64,000 bases of DNA from Archangium violaceum (GTDB taxonomy: Bacteria; Myxococcota; Myxococcia; Myxococcales; Myxococcaceae): NCBI RefSeq assembly GCF_016887565.1, contig NZ_CP069396.1:10522001-10586000 (forward strand), given 5' to 3'. A model generated the notes under the pieces. The model ran no database searches. It was given only the letters and a program-made list of their open reading frames with translations, and was not told where the DNA came from. The translations under genes were made by a program, and so were the position numbers. Shown one piece after another: positions 26,584-35,537 of this stretch. How positions within the stretch are numbered: the stretch's first letter is position 1; each line of letters opens with the position of its first letter.

Positions 26584-26651
26584 TTCAGCGGAAGGCTTCG
26601 TCCTACTTTCTCGGCAATGTTAGTGTCCGCCCCCACCCCAAGGAGACAAAC

Positions 26652-27176
26652 ATGAACTTCTATCACTTCACCGTTCCTCAACTCATCCGGACCCTGGGCC
26701 AGGTGCACCAGTGGCTCGACAAGGCGCAGAAGTACGCCGAGCAGAAGAAGTTCGACGTCAACGTGCTGCTGACCGCGCGCCTGGCGCCCGACCAGTTCCA
26801 CTTCACGCGGCAGGTCCAGGTCATCACCGACAACGCCAAGGGCACCGTCGCGCGCCTCGCGGGCGTCCAGGCCCCGGCCTTCGAGGACACCGAGAAGACG
26901 GTCGACGAGCTGCGGGCGCGCATCGACAAGACGATCGCCTTCCTGAAGACGCTCACGCCGGAGCAGTTCCAGGGCGCCGCCGAGCGGACCATCACCCTGC
27001 CCTTCCTGCCGGGCCAGGGCATCAAGGGGAGCGATTACCTGGTCGCCTTCGCCCTGCCGAACTTCTACTTCCACGCCGCGACCGCCTACTCCATCCTGCG
27101 CCACAACGGCGTCGACGTGGGCAAGGGGGACTTCCTCGGCGAGCTGCCGTTCTTCGCGCTCCCCTCGGGCACCTGA
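26652..27176 (+). CDS. DUF1993 family protein
   Basis: A 174-residue protein of the DUF1993 family (PF09351), a helical bundle distantly related to DinB-like folds. It starts MNFYHFTVPQLIRTLGQVHQWLDKA and ends in the conserved NFYFHAATAYSILRHNGVDVGKGDFLG block. AGGAGA lies just before the ATG at 26652. The biochemical function of the family is unknown. It lies 68 bases after the MBL hydrolase gene on the same strand and could be co-transcribed. Confidence 0.88.
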   Translation: MNFYHFTVPQLIRTLGQVHQWLDKAQKYAEQKKFDVNVLLTARLAPDQFHFTRQVQVITDNAKGTVARLAGVQAPAFEDTEKTVDELRARIDKTIAFLKTLTPEQFQGAAERTITLPFLPGQGIKGSDYLVAFALPNFYFHAATAYSILRHNGVDVGKGDFLGELPFFALPSGT

Positions 27177-27201
27177 GCCCCCTGGCTCGGCGCGTCCCGG
27201 C

Positions 27202-27774
27202 TCAGCGCGCCGCCATGCTCGACTTCTCCGTCATGCCCAGCTCGATGAGCATGCCGCGGATGAGCTCGGCCTCCTCACGGCCATTCAACGGCCGGGAGTC
27301 CGCCCAGGCGACGCCCAGCGCGAAGTCACAGCCGAGTGGCGTCGGATCCGCCTTCGTGCACGTCTCCAATCCATCCCGCGAGGACCATCCGGAGAGCACG
27401 AGGGAGGAGCCGGTTCCCAGGGGTTCGATCTCCGCGTAGAAGACGGAGCCGATGCTCGTGGAGTCCACCTCGGAGGAATTGCGCTTCGAGGAGGTGCTCA
27501 GCTGGGCCACCGTCTCGCGGAAGCCCTTGAACTGGTAGACGAGCTTGCCGGGAGCCGTCTCCCTCCGGTTCACCAGCGGAAAGCCGCGCCGGGTGAGGAG
27601 CTCGATGACGCGGAGGGCCAGCTCGTCGGGAGCCTGGGCGCTGGTGAAGTGCGACTGTTCATAGGTCAGGTAGCGCCAGCTGTTCCCGCTGATGTAACGG
27701 GTGGGGAAACAGGCGGAGCCGAACACCAGCGGCAGCAGGAGGACGATGAGTCGGGACATGCGCATGGCCGCCAT
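27202..27774 (-). CDS. Putative lipoprotein
   Basis: A 190-residue (or 185-residue from ATG 27759) exported lipoprotein with hydrophobic signal LIVLLLPLVFGSAC ending in the lipobox. The mature part has the pattern FPTRYISGNSWRYLTYEQSHF, then an amphipathic helix (DELALRVIELLTRRGFPLV) and beta segments. A Cys pair occurs at TCTKA and GCDFA. No known domain is recognised. Three in-frame ATGs start the gene and no clear ribosome binding site separates them. It is convergent with the DUF1993 gene. Confidence 0.6.
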   Translation of the reverse strand: MAAMRMSRLIVLLLPLVFGSACFPTRYISGNSWRYLTYEQSHFTSAQAPDELALRVIELLTRRGFPLVNRRETAPGKLVYQFKGFRETVAQLSTSSKRNSSEVDSTSIGSVFYAEIEPLGTGSSLVLSGWSSRDGLETCTKADPTPLGCDFALGVAWADSRPLNGREEAELIRGMLIELGMTEKSSMAAR

Positions 27775-27804
27775 GACGCGCGGCCAGGCGCTTTATTCAA
27801 TTCG

Positions 27805-28542
27805 TCAGTGCTTGCTGGCGGTCGGCCGCACGATGATCTCGCTGACGTCGACGTCCGCGGGCTGCTCGATCGAGAACAGGATGGCCTTGGCCACGGCGTC
27901 GGCCGGAATCGCGATCCGGCGGAACGCCTTCATGCCCTCCCGCGCCGCGGGATCCGAGATGCTCTCGGCGAGCTCCGACTCGGTGACCCCCGGGGAGATC
28001 ACCGTCACCCGGATGTTGTCACCCGCCTCCTGACGAAGCCCCTCGGAGATGGCCATGACGGCGAACTTGGTCGCGCAGTACACCGCCGCCGTGGGAACGA
28101 CCGAGTGGCCTCCGATGGACGAGAGGTTGATGAACTGTCCGCCCCCCTGCTTCTTCATCAGCGGCAGACCGGCGGCGATGCCATGCAGGACGCCCCGGAT
28201 GTTCACGTCGATCATCCGGTTCCATTCGTCGACCTTCAAGGCCTCCAGCATGGACAGCGGCATGACCCCCGCGTTGTTGATGAGCACATCCACGCGGTCG
28301 AACGTGTCACGCGCGAAGCCGACGAACGCGTCCATGTCCTCTCGGCGGGTCACATCGAGCTGCCGGTACCGGGCCGAGCCGCCCTCGGCGACGATGGCCT
28401 TGGTGAGCGTCTCGAGCCTGTCGGTGCGCCTGGCGCCCAGCACCACATGAGCGCCGCGTCTGGCCAGCAGCCGAGCAGTCGCCTCGCCAATACCGCTGCT
28501 CGCCCCGGTGATGGCAACGACCTTCCCTTGAATTCCAGACAT
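27805..28542 (-). CDS. SDR family oxidoreductase
   Basis: A 245-residue classical SDR. The cofactor motif is TGASSGIG, the basic pair after beta-2 (GARRTDRL) points to NADPH, NNAGV follows, catalytic Ser is in NLSSIGGHS, and the active Tyr-Lys is in YCATKFAVMA. The C-terminal ISPGVTESEL is normal. It is divergently transcribed from an AraC-type regulator (28725) across 182 bases. This arrangement is very common for SDRs induced by aldehydes or other carbonyl compounds under an AraC regulator. Its physiological substrate is unknown. Confidence 0.92.
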   Translation of the reverse strand: MSGIQGKVVAITGASSGIGEATARLLARRGAHVVLGARRTDRLETLTKAIVAEGGSARYRQLDVTRREDMDAFVGFARDTFDRVDVLINNAGVMPLSMLEALKVDEWNRMIDVNIRGVLHGIAAGLPLMKKQGGGQFINLSSIGGHSVVPTAAVYCATKFAVMAISEGLRQEAGDNIRVTVISPGVTESELAESISDPAAREGMKAFRRIAIPADAVAKAILFSIEQPADVDVSEIIVRPTASKH

Positions 28543-28653
28543 TTGTAATCTCCGTGATGGGTTGTCTCAGAAGCCCCGCGGCGGGTGGGCCGTGGAACTG
28601 AGCGAAAACTAAGACCGGGGTGGATGAGGCCGGTAGACCATTACCCGCCAGTT

Positions 28654-28671
28654 CTTGCCTGATCCTGCAAG
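28654..28671. promoter_or_regulatory. Candidate AraC operator
   Basis: CTTGC and GCAAG form an inverted repeat with an eight-base spacer (CTGATCCT) in the divergent gap between the SDR and the AraC gene, 53 bases before the regulator start. I recall a similar TGATCCTGCAA element near AraC/SDR pairs in other proteobacteria. The site may bind the regulator; this is inference from position and symmetry. Confidence 0.45.
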
Positions 28672-28724
28672 CCCCCGCGAAGACGTCAGGGCGCGCCCGG
28701 CTGGCCGGAGTTAAGCTGGAGCCC

Positions 28725-29642
28725 ATGGCAACGACCCCGCAGCTTCTGGCCGAGCTGGCCGCGTCGATCGAACGATTCGCTCCTCGGGATGGAGTGCACC
28801 CGACGGCGATCGAGCGCCTGTCCCTCATTCGCGCTTCGCGGCCCGGTGAGGAGCCGCTCCATGCCGTTCACCAACCCGCGGTGTGCGTCATCGCCCAGGG
28901 CAGCAAGCGGGTGATGCTAGGCGAGGAGGTGTACCTGTATGACGCCTCCCGCTACCTCGTGGCCTCGGTGGACCTTCCCATCACGGCCCAGGTGGTGCAA
29001 GCCACGCCCCGGGCTCCCTATCTCTGCTTTCGTCTCGACATCGACCCGGCCGAGCTCGCCGACCTGGTCCTCCAGGCGGGCCGGCCCGCTTCACCCCAGC
29101 GGAGCTCCTCCCGGGGCATGTTCCTCGGGCAGATCTCCCCGGTGCTGCTGGAGGCGGTGCTGCGGCTGGTGCGCTTGCTGCAAACGCCCGAGGACATCCC
29201 CGCGCTCGCGCCGCTCGCCGTGCGAGAGATCCTCTACCGCCTGCTCAAGAGCGAACACGGCTGGCACCTGCACCAGATCGCCACGACCGACAGCCAGGCG
29301 CAGCGCGTCTCCAGGGTCATCAGCTGGCTCAAGGAGCACTTCGCCGAGCCGCTGCGGATCGAAGACGTGGCGCGTCAGGTGCACATGAGCACGTCCTCGC
29401 TGCATCACCACTTCAAGGCCGTCACGGCGATGAGCCCGCTGCAGTATCAGAAGCGGTTGCGGCTCCAGGAGGCCCGCCGCCTCCTGCTCAGCGAGGACGT
29501 GGACGCGGCGACCGCGGGTTTCCGCGTGGGCTATGAGAGCCCTTCGCAGTTCAGTCGCGAGTACAGCCGCATGTTCGGGGCGCCGCCCGCGCGAGACCTG
29601 CGGCGACTGAGGGAGCATCTGGGGGTGTCGCTCGCTTCATGA
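28725..29642 (+). CDS. AraC family transcriptional regulator (AraC_N type)
   Basis: A 305-residue regulator. The N-terminal domain matches AraC_N (PF06719): LSLIRASRPGEEPLHAVHQ, PAVCVIAQGSKRVMLGEEVY, YLVASVDLPITAQV and REILYRLLKSEHGWHL. The C-terminal HTH_18 domain (about 205-300) includes DVARQVHMSTSSLHHHFKAV and the second helix set AAGFRVGYESPSQFSREYSR. The ATG at 28725 matches family length and has GGAG close by. It very likely regulates the divergent SDR gene. The 29642 end converges on the beta-helix gene with a strong hairpin between. Confidence 0.92.
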   Translation: MATTPQLLAELAASIERFAPRDGVHPTAIERLSLIRASRPGEEPLHAVHQPAVCVIAQGSKRVMLGEEVYLYDASRYLVASVDLPITAQVVQATPRAPYLCFRLDIDPAELADLVLQAGRPASPQRSSSRGMFLGQISPVLLEAVLRLVRLLQTPEDIPALAPLAVREILYRLLKSEHGWHLHQIATTDSQAQRVSRVISWLKEHFAEPLRIEDVARQVHMSTSSLHHHFKAVTAMSPLQYQKRLRLQEARRLLLSEDVDAATAGFRVGYESPSQFSREYSRMFGAPPARDLRRLREHLGVSLAS

Positions 29643-29653
29643 CCCGAGCGGAG

Positions 29654-29678
29654 GAGCTGGAGCGAACCGCTCTAGCTC
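29654..29678. terminator. Bidirectional terminator hairpin
   Basis: GAGCT-G-GAGCG-AAC-CGCTC-T-AGCTC forms a ten-pair hairpin with one mismatch and a three-base loop in the 48-base gap between two convergent stop codons. The symmetry means it could serve both genes; no long U-tract is present. Confidence 0.6.
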
Positions 29679-29690
29679 AGGGCACGAGGC

Positions 29691-31334
29691 TCACTCCAGG
29701 CGAGCGTCCGCCCAGTCCGCATGGTCACAGAAGCCGCCATCCCCCGCGTCGCCCACGACCAGCCGGAGCTGCTGCCTGCCCTCGACGCTCACGTCCACGG
29801 ACCGCGTCGCGCTCGCCCCCTTCATCGTGCCGCTCGTGAACAGCAGCTCTCCGTCCGCGTAGACGGAGAAGACCACGGAGCCCGCGCTGGCCGTCTCGTC
29901 ATCCACGCCGATGTCGGACTTGAAGCGGGAGTACCCGCCCCCCACCAGGTCGATGACGAGCTCCGAGGCGGCGTGGACGCCCACGCCCTTGGCGTACGTC
30001 ACCCCCGCCAGAGTGAGGGTGCGTCCGTCCGTCGAGCCCTGCTCGCCGTTGCTCCGGTCCCGCTGAGCGGGGCCCACGCCATTCTTCTGCGACACCCAAG
30101 GCAGGTCGCTCACATACACCCGGTTGTCTCGCATCACGACGCCATCCACGCCCATGGCGAAGAGCTTCTTCCCATACGTACCGGGTACGAACGTGTTCTG
30201 TTCGATCAGGATGTTGCTCGGGTTGATGCCGCTGCCGCCGTGCCCCGCGAAGATGGCATGGATTGGATGGGTGTTGGCGCCCATGTCGAAGACATTGCCA
30301 CGAACGGTGATGTCGTGTGAGTCGTTGATGATGAAGACATGGCTGCTCCACGAGGTCGATTCCGTGTAGCTGCGCGCGAACGTGTTGCCAGCCACGGTGA
30401 TCTCACGGCTCCTGTCCTCGATATGGATTGGCTCGAAGCGGTACCCCTCGAACGTGTTGTTCAGGAGATTCGCGCGCTGCACGTTCGCGAGCCCGATACC
30501 AAAGCCCGCGTGGTTCACGGTGCTCCGGTTGTCCCGGAAGGTGCTGTGGGAGACCTCGATGTCGGTCATCACGCCTTCGGGCGAGTTGAACTCGAGATCG
30601 TCGGCGAAGTTGCCCTGGAACGTGCTCTGGGTGACGACGATGCCAGAGACACGGGTCTTGTAAGCACCGGGCTGGAACCAGCCATAGGTCGTGTTGCGGA
30701 TGGTGCTCTGCTCGAGGCGGAGGTTGCTGTGAATCGCGTCCGCGGCGCCCGGCAGGAAGATCAGGCCGTGCGCCACGATCGATCCGTCGGTGAGCCCGCC
30801 ATCGACGGTCACCCGCCGCATCGTGAAGTTGCTCGTGGGGGGCAGGCGGATGAGCATGGCGCTGCACGTCGCCGTCCGGACCAGTTCCAGGTCCTCGAGC
30901 GTGACGTTCTTCCCGCCGATGCTGAAGAGCGAGCGATACGCCTCGTTGCTCGTGGTGTCGGCGTCCATGGAGATCCGCGAGGCCCCCGCGACACCGCGCA
31001 ACGTCACGTTCGAGGGGATGTTCAGCCACGGCACCCCGGCCGTCGTCAGCACCCGGCAGTCGCCCGGGGGAATCAGCAGCGTCCCGCCCCCCGCGGTCGA
31101 GAGCGCCGTGAAGGCCTTCTGGAAGGCCGCGCGCTCGTCGCGGAGACCGTCGCAAACGGCACCGTACGTCCGCAGATCCACCTGGACCAGCGCCTCCCGG
31201 GTGGTCGAGACATCGACGGGGCTCGCGATGTCCTCCGCATCCGGGACGGTGTCCGGCGAACAGCCAGTGACGGCGGCGACGAGCAGGTTCCAGGCGCACA
31301 GCAGAGGGAGTCGGAGGGAATGTCTGTTTTTCAT
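29691..31334 (-). CDS. Lipoprotein with right-handed beta-helix and NPCBM domain
   Basis: A 547-residue exported lipoprotein (lipobox VTGC, Cys25; GGGAGG before the ATG at 31334). Residues about 50-400 form a right-handed parallel beta-helix of the pectate-lyase type, beginning VDLRTYGAVCDGLRDERAAF (as in pectate_lyase_3/Pgu1-type folds) and then repeated turns with N-x-T and N-x-F ladders. Residues about 405-547 resemble an NPCBM domain: TLTLAGVTYAKGVGVHAASE, DIGVDDETAS and VDVSVEGRQQLRLVVGDAG. It probably binds and perhaps cleaves a polysaccharide. No catalytic residues could be assigned. Confidence 0.82.
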   Translation of the reverse strand: MKNRHSLRLPLLCAWNLLVAAVTGCSPDTVPDAEDIASPVDVSTTREALVQVDLRTYGAVCDGLRDERAAFQKAFTALSTAGGGTLLIPPGDCRVLTTAGVPWLNIPSNVTLRGVAGASRISMDADTTSNEAYRSLFSIGGKNVTLEDLELVRTATCSAMLIRLPPTSNFTMRRVTVDGGLTDGSIVAHGLIFLPGAADAIHSNLRLEQSTIRNTTYGWFQPGAYKTRVSGIVVTQSTFQGNFADDLEFNSPEGVMTDIEVSHSTFRDNRSTVNHAGFGIGLANVQRANLLNNTFEGYRFEPIHIEDRSREITVAGNTFARSYTESTSWSSHVFIINDSHDITVRGNVFDMGANTHPIHAIFAGHGGSGINPSNILIEQNTFVPGTYGKKLFAMGVDGVVMRDNRVYVSDLPWVSQKNGVGPAQRDRSNGEQGSTDGRTLTLAGVTYAKGVGVHAASELVIDLVGGGYSRFKSDIGVDDETASAGSVVFSVYADGELLFTSGTMKGASATRSVDVSVEGRQQLRLVVGDAGDGGFCDHADWADARLE

Positions 31335-31449
31335 TGCCTCCCTTGAACACCGGACTCGCGACGATGTGTCACCGGGAGGAGCCTCCGTTCCCCCTCCTCC
31401 GCCTCGTCCTTCTGGCGCCGGGCGAATGGAGCGGGCTAGATCACCTCCC

Positions 31450-32190
31450 ATGATGAAGAAGGTCCTCGTCCTCGGCGCCACGAGCGCCATCGCCCAGTCC
31501 ACGGTGCGGCTGCTGGCCGCCCGGGGCGCGTCGTTGTTCCTGGTGGGCCGCAACGCCGAGCGGTTGGAAGCGGTGGCGAAGGATGCCCGGACGCGGGGGG
31601 CCACCCGGGTGGAGACCGAGGCCCTGGACCTCGATGACCTCGCCCAGCACGAGGCGCTGGTGGAGCGCGCGGCGACGGCGCTCGGGGGCCTGGATGGAGC
31701 CCTGCTCGCCCATGGCATCCTCGGCAACCAGGAAGCCGCGCAGCGCTCGTACGCGGAGGCGGAGAAGGTGCTGCGGACGAACTTCCTGAGCGCCGTGTCC
31801 CTGCTGACGCCGCTGGCCAACCGCTTCGAGGCGCAGAAGGCGGGCACCCTGGTGGTCATCTCCTCGGTGGCGGGAGACCGGGGCCGGCAGAGCAACTACG
31901 TGTACGGAGCCTCCAAGGGGGCCCTGAGCGTGTTCCTCCAGGGGCTGCGCAACCGGCTGGCGCGCTCGGGGGTCGCGGTGGTGACGGTGAAGCCCGGCTT
32001 CGTGGACACGCCGATGACGGCCGACATCAAGAAGAACGCGCTCTTCGCCACGCCGGAGAAGGTGGCTCGCGGCATCGTCCGGGCCGCAGACTCGGGCAAG
32101 GACGAGGTGTACCTGCCCGGCTTCTGGGGCCCCATCATGTTCGCCATCCGCGGCATCCCCGAGCGCATCTTCAAACGCATGAAGCTGTGA
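31450..32190 (+). CDS. SDR family oxidoreductase (DprE2-like)
   Basis: A 246-residue SDR with cofactor motif GATSAIAQ and RNAERLEAVA, AHGI in place of NNAG, catalytic serine in ISSVAGDRG and Tyr-Lys in YVYGASKGAL. The C-terminus (GFVDTPMTADIKKN, GIVRAADSGKDEVYLPGFW) resembles the decaprenylphosphoryl-ribose epimerase partner DprE2 and related sugar SDRs. DprE2 normally acts with the FAD oxidase DprE1, which is not adjacent here. It is divergent from the beta-helix gene and convergent with the T2SS-F gene. Confidence 0.88.
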   Translation: MMKKVLVLGATSAIAQSTVRLLAARGASLFLVGRNAERLEAVAKDARTRGATRVETEALDLDDLAQHEALVERAATALGGLDGALLAHGILGNQEAAQRSYAEAEKVLRTNFLSAVSLLTPLANRFEAQKAGTLVVISSVAGDRGRQSNYVYGASKGALSVFLQGLRNRLARSGVAVVTVKPGFVDTPMTADIKKNALFATPEKVARGIVRAADSGKDEVYLPGFWGPIMFAIRGIPERIFKRMKL

Positions 32191-32202
32191 AGGGCCCCTC
32201 CC

Positions 32203-33396
32203 TCACTCGCCCAGCGCGTCGTTCAGCTCGCCCAGCTTGTTCTGGTAGCCCGCCTGGAGTTGGACGACCTTGCCGATGTTCGTGACGAAGAGGAACACCG
32301 ACAGCAGCCCGATGACCACGAACATCAGCGTCCGCAGCGCGCGCATGCTGGCCTCGGTGTGCTCCCGGGACACCAGGGCGAGCACCGAATCCAGGTCGCC
32401 CGTCCGCTCGGCGGTGGCGACGAGCTGGAGCGACTCCCCGTCGAGCACGTCGAGCCACTCCACCACGTCCGTCAGGCTGGCGCCGGAGCGGAGGCGATGG
32501 ATGGCCAGGGTGGCACGGGAACGCAGCAACGGGCTCCCGGAGGCGTCGAGCGCCATCCGCAGGCTCTGCCCCGCCTCCAACCCCGCCCCGAGCGCCGCGC
32601 CCAGCACGAGGCTGAAGTGGCTGGCCTGGAGCTCCCGGTGCACGCGGCCCAGCAGGGGCACACGCATGCGCAGGCGCGCCCAGTGCGGCTCGATGGCCGG
32701 GGCCGCCAGCACGAGCGGCGCCAGGAAGGCCCCCAGTCCGATGGACGCCACCAGGAGGAGATTGTGGATGAGGTGGGAGACGAACGTCGAGACGATCGCG
32801 TCCGCCTTCCCGGAGGCCATGATGCTGGTCGCGGTGTCCAGGAGGGAGCCGCCGAAGATGAACGCGGCCAGCAGGTAGCCGGGGTAGAGGCAGAGCATGA
32901 CGGCACGCCAGCGCATCCGCTGGGCCTCCTGCATCTGCTCGACAATGCGCGCCAGGGCCGTATCGAGCGTCCCCGAGGCCTCCGCCGCCCCCAGCAGCTC
33001 CACCGTCTGAGGCTCGAACCAGCGGGGCTGACGCCGCATCGCCTCGGCCAGGCCGGAGCCCGCGGCCACGGCCTCGCCCACCTGGGCCACGGCTCGGCGG
33101 AATGGATCCCTCGCCGCACCACGCGACAGGTCGGAGAAGGCGATGGGCAGGGCCATTCCCGCCCGGATCATCCCGTGGAGCCCCTGGAAGAAGGTGAGGC
33201 GCGGCCGGTGCCGTGCCATCGCCACGAGTGGATGCCTGGCCCAGGCCGTGGCCAGCCAATCACGCCCCTCACGGGCCGGAACGGGGCGCTGTGCCGAGCG
33301 CACGGCGGCATTGCGCACCGGCGCGCTGGCCGCTCCAGCCTGGGGTTGGGTTGACGAGACCGAGGGCTCCACTCGGGGAGGCCTCGGTCTGTTCAT
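32203..33396 (-). CDS. Type II secretion system F family protein
   Basis: A 397-residue inner-membrane protein with two T2SSF domains (PF00482) in the usual order. The first spans about 80-200 (FFQGLHGMIRAGMALPIAF, with ALARIVEQMQ) followed by two or three transmembrane helices (LCLYPGYLLAAFIFGG, LLLVASIGLGAFLAPLVLAA). The second covers about 245-370 (VLGAALGAGLEAGQSLRMAL, VATAERTGDLDSVL) with the terminal segment LMFVVIGLLSVFLFVTNIG. The N-terminal 70 residues are polar. A GTG start at 33420 is an alternative. It stands alone, without E, G or pilin genes nearby, so its partner secretion or pilus system is unknown. Confidence 0.88.
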   Translation of the reverse strand: MNRPRPPRVEPSVSSTQPQAGAASAPVRNAAVRSAQRPVPAREGRDWLATAWARHPLVAMARHRPRLTFFQGLHGMIRAGMALPIAFSDLSRGAARDPFRRAVAQVGEAVAAGSGLAEAMRRQPRWFEPQTVELLGAAEASGTLDTALARIVEQMQEAQRMRWRAVMLCLYPGYLLAAFIFGGSLLDTATSIMASGKADAIVSTFVSHLIHNLLLVASIGLGAFLAPLVLAAPAIEPHWARLRMRVPLLGRVHRELQASHFSLVLGAALGAGLEAGQSLRMALDASGSPLLRSRATLAIHRLRSGASLTDVVEWLDVLDGESLQLVATAERTGDLDSVLALVSREHTEASMRALRTLMFVVIGLLSVFLFVTNIGKVVQLQAGYQNKLGELNDALGE

Positions 33397-33471
33397 GGGG
33401 TTGCCGTCTCGCTCTGCCACTCCCGCAGGTTAGGAGGAATCGGCTCCCCATTGCCAATCGGGGCGGCCGCC

Positions 33472-33909
33472 TTAGAAGTAGTCGAAGCGGTTCGAGATGT
33501 ACGCGCTGAGGTGGTACTGGTTATTGCCGACGTAGATCTTGAAGTAGTTGCCAACGCCGCTGCTCAACCCGTAGGCCGTCCCGAGGCACTGAGTGCACAC
33601 CGGGGCTCCGTTCTTGGTGACGTTCCAGTAGCCGTCGAGATGGTCGATTCCCGCGCTGGCCGTCAGGGAGACGAGCTGGAACTCGAAGATGTCCCCGGAG
33701 ATGTTCTTGGCGCGAGCGTTGACGAAGGCCTGACCCGTGGCCTCGTTCCAGCTCAGGGAGCAGTTGCCGGACACGGCGGTGGCGTTGGGGGTCGACGGGC
33801 CGGACACGTACAGCGGTTGGGTCGACCAGATGCTGTGCACCTGGCCGCTCCAGGCGATGGCGGGGAACAGCGCGAACACGGCCAGCATGCCCATGCGAAG
33901 GTTCTTCAT
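33472..33909 (-). CDS. Small secreted protein
   Basis: A 145-residue exported protein. The ATG at 33909 has AGGAGA eight bases upstream and begins a signal peptide (MKNLRMGMLAVFALFPAIAWS). The mature part has a Cys in GNCSLSW and a Cys pair in APVCTQCLG, and ends YISNRFDYF. It looks like a small beta-rich secreted or surface domain. No family is recognised. An open frame reaches 34002, but it begins inside the -35 box. It appears to be a single-gene unit driven by its own promoter. Confidence 0.7.
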   Translation of the reverse strand: MKNLRMGMLAVFALFPAIAWSGQVHSIWSTQPLYVSGPSTPNATAVSGNCSLSWNEATGQAFVNARAKNISGDIFEFQLVSLTASAGIDHLDGYWNVTKNGAPVCTQCLGTAYGLSSGVGNYFKIYVGNNQYHLSAYISNRFDYF

Positions 33910-33973
33910 GGCGTCGTCTCCTGACGGGGTGTGAGCGCCTCGCGGCGCCTCACGGGGCTCGGACTCGGTGAGC

Positions 33974-34002
33974 ATGAAAAACCCGATGTGCTTTATTGTC
34001 AA
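33974..34002 (-). promoter_or_regulatory. Sigma-70-like promoter of the small secreted protein
   Basis: A perfect TTGACA -35 (33997-34002) lies 17 bases from TTTCAT (33974-33979, four of six matches to TATAAT), pointing at the gene starting at 33909. The 5' leader would be about 55-60 bases. The region is conspicuously A/T-rich against the rest of the window. Confidence 0.6.
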
Positions 34003-34095
34003 TGAATACTGGTTTTACTTCTCTGTCATACCCAGGGCTGACTCCCCGGGGAGCATCGGATACGGTCGCAACCCTGCCGTGAATGGACGGGTCCC

Positions 34096-34500
34096 ATGTC
34101 TCCTCCCCTGTTCCAAGCCTTGCATCATGTCGCCCTCATCTGCTCGGACTACGAGCGGTCGAAGCATTTCTATTCGGAGGTCCTCGGCTTCCGGATCATC
34201 CACGAGGTCTATCGGGCCGACCGCGCCTCCCATAAGCTCGACCTGGAGATCAGCCCGACGCAGCACCTCGAGCTGTTCTCGTTCCCGTCGCCGCCCGCGC
34301 GCCCGACACGTCCGGAGGCCTGCGGCCTGCGCCATCTCGCCTTCGCCGTTCAGGACATCGAGAAGACACTCGCGGAGCTGCGTGCGCGTGGCGTCGAGAG
34401 CGAAGAAGTCCGGGTGGATCCGGTGACCGGCCAACGCTTCACCTTCTTCCGGGATCCCGACGACCTGCCGATCGAGCTCTACGAGCAGGACATCCGTTGA
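34096..34500 (+). CDS. VOC metalloprotein, YaeR/GloA2-like
   Basis: A 134-residue VOC protein close to E. coli YaeR in length and sequence as I recall it. Shared segments include LHHVALICSDYERSKHFYSEVLGF, the metal ligand His early, LDLEISPTQHLELFSFPSPP, RPEACGLRHLAFAVQDIEKTL and the end RFTFFRDPDDLPIELYEQ, so the four metal-binding positions (His, Glu, His, Glu) appear intact. The family is a glyoxalase-I-like metalloprotein of uncertain substrate. It is followed by the ROK kinase gene on the same strand, 124 bases downstream. Confidence 0.9.
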   Translation: MSPPLFQALHHVALICSDYERSKHFYSEVLGFRIIHEVYRADRASHKLDLEISPTQHLELFSFPSPPARPTRPEACGLRHLAFAVQDIEKTLAELRARGVESEEVRVDPVTGQRFTFFRDPDDLPIELYEQDIR

Positions 34501-34623
34501 GCGGTTGAAGCCCAGCGGGCACCGCCCGGCCGCACTGTGTCCGCCCGGCGAACGGTTGCCCACCAGAGCCATTGTCGTCCGGGCAGCGATCCCTACACTG
34601 GCGCTCCACCGCTGGAGGTACGG

Positions 34624-35394
34624 ATGCCCCGCGAAGCTTCTCCTCGCCCGAGCCCGCGCAAGAAGACGCCCCGAGAGACCGCCGCGTCCGGTCTCCGAAC
34701 GTTGGCCATCGACATCGGAGGGTCGGGCCTCAAGGCGCTCGTCCTCGGTCCGGATGGAAGTCCGCTCACCGAGCGCCAGCGGGTGGTGACCCCCAAGCCC
34801 GCTACGCCCAAGGCGGTGATGGGGGCATTGACGAAGTTGATCAAGCCCCTCGGCGCGTTCGACCGCGTGTCGGTGGGATTCCCGGGCGTGGTGGAGGAGG
34901 GCGTGACGAAGACGGCTCCCAACCTCCACACGGACTGGCAGGGCTTCGACCTCGCCCAGGCCCTGAGCAAGGCAACGGGCCGCCCGACCCGTGTGCTCAA
35001 CGACGCCGGCGTGCAGGGGTTCGGCGTCATCGAGGGACGCGGCGTGGAGATGGTCCTCACCCTCGGCACCGGCATGGGCTGCGCGCTGTACGTCGATGGC
35101 AAGTACGTGCCCAATCTGGAGCTCGCCCACCACCCGTTCCGACACGGGAAGACCTATGAGGAGTACGTGGGCGACGCCGCGCTGAAGCGGGTCGGCGCGA
35201 AGAAATGGAACAAGCACGTGCAGCGGGTGCTGGAGCAGATCCAACCCATCTGGAATCCGCGGCGCATCTACCTGGGCGGCGGCAACGCCAAGCTCATCGA
35301 CTTCCCGCTGCCGAAGAACGTGACGGTCACCGAGAACATCGCCGGGTTGCTCGGCGGGTTCGCGCTCTGGAAGGACGAGCCGCGGCCCCAGTAG
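34624..35394 (+). CDS. ROK-family kinase, polyphosphate-glucokinase-like
   Basis: A 256-residue sugar kinase. It has the phosphate-1 motif TLAIDIGGSGLKALVL, the SVGFPGVVEEG turn, a catalytic Asp in VLNDAGVQGFG, and TLGTGMGCALYVDG followed by VPNLELAHHP (Glu and His that hold the sugar). The end has IYLGGGNAKLID and GLLGGFALW. This pattern matches bacterial polyphosphate glucokinases, which phosphorylate glucose with polyphosphate (and often ATP), rather than ROK repressors, as no HTH is present. The ATG at 34624 has GGAGG upstream. Confidence 0.88.
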   Translation: MPREASPRPSPRKKTPRETAASGLRTLAIDIGGSGLKALVLGPDGSPLTERQRVVTPKPATPKAVMGALTKLIKPLGAFDRVSVGFPGVVEEGVTKTAPNLHTDWQGFDLAQALSKATGRPTRVLNDAGVQGFGVIEGRGVEMVLTLGTGMGCALYVDGKYVPNLELAHHPFRHGKTYEEYVGDAALKRVGAKKWNKHVQRVLEQIQPIWNPRRIYLGGGNAKLIDFPLPKNVTVTENIAGLLGGFALWKDEPRPQ

Positions 35395-35537
35395 GCCCGG
35401 CTGCTCGCCCTCCATCCGCCCCACGGAGCGCAAGGCGGTACAGCCTCATCCGGGCGTCCGCGATGCACACGATGAGGGGACGACGCGTGTCCGTCCCCGG
35501 AGCGCGTGACTCAGGTCCTCACGGATGGAGCGACATC

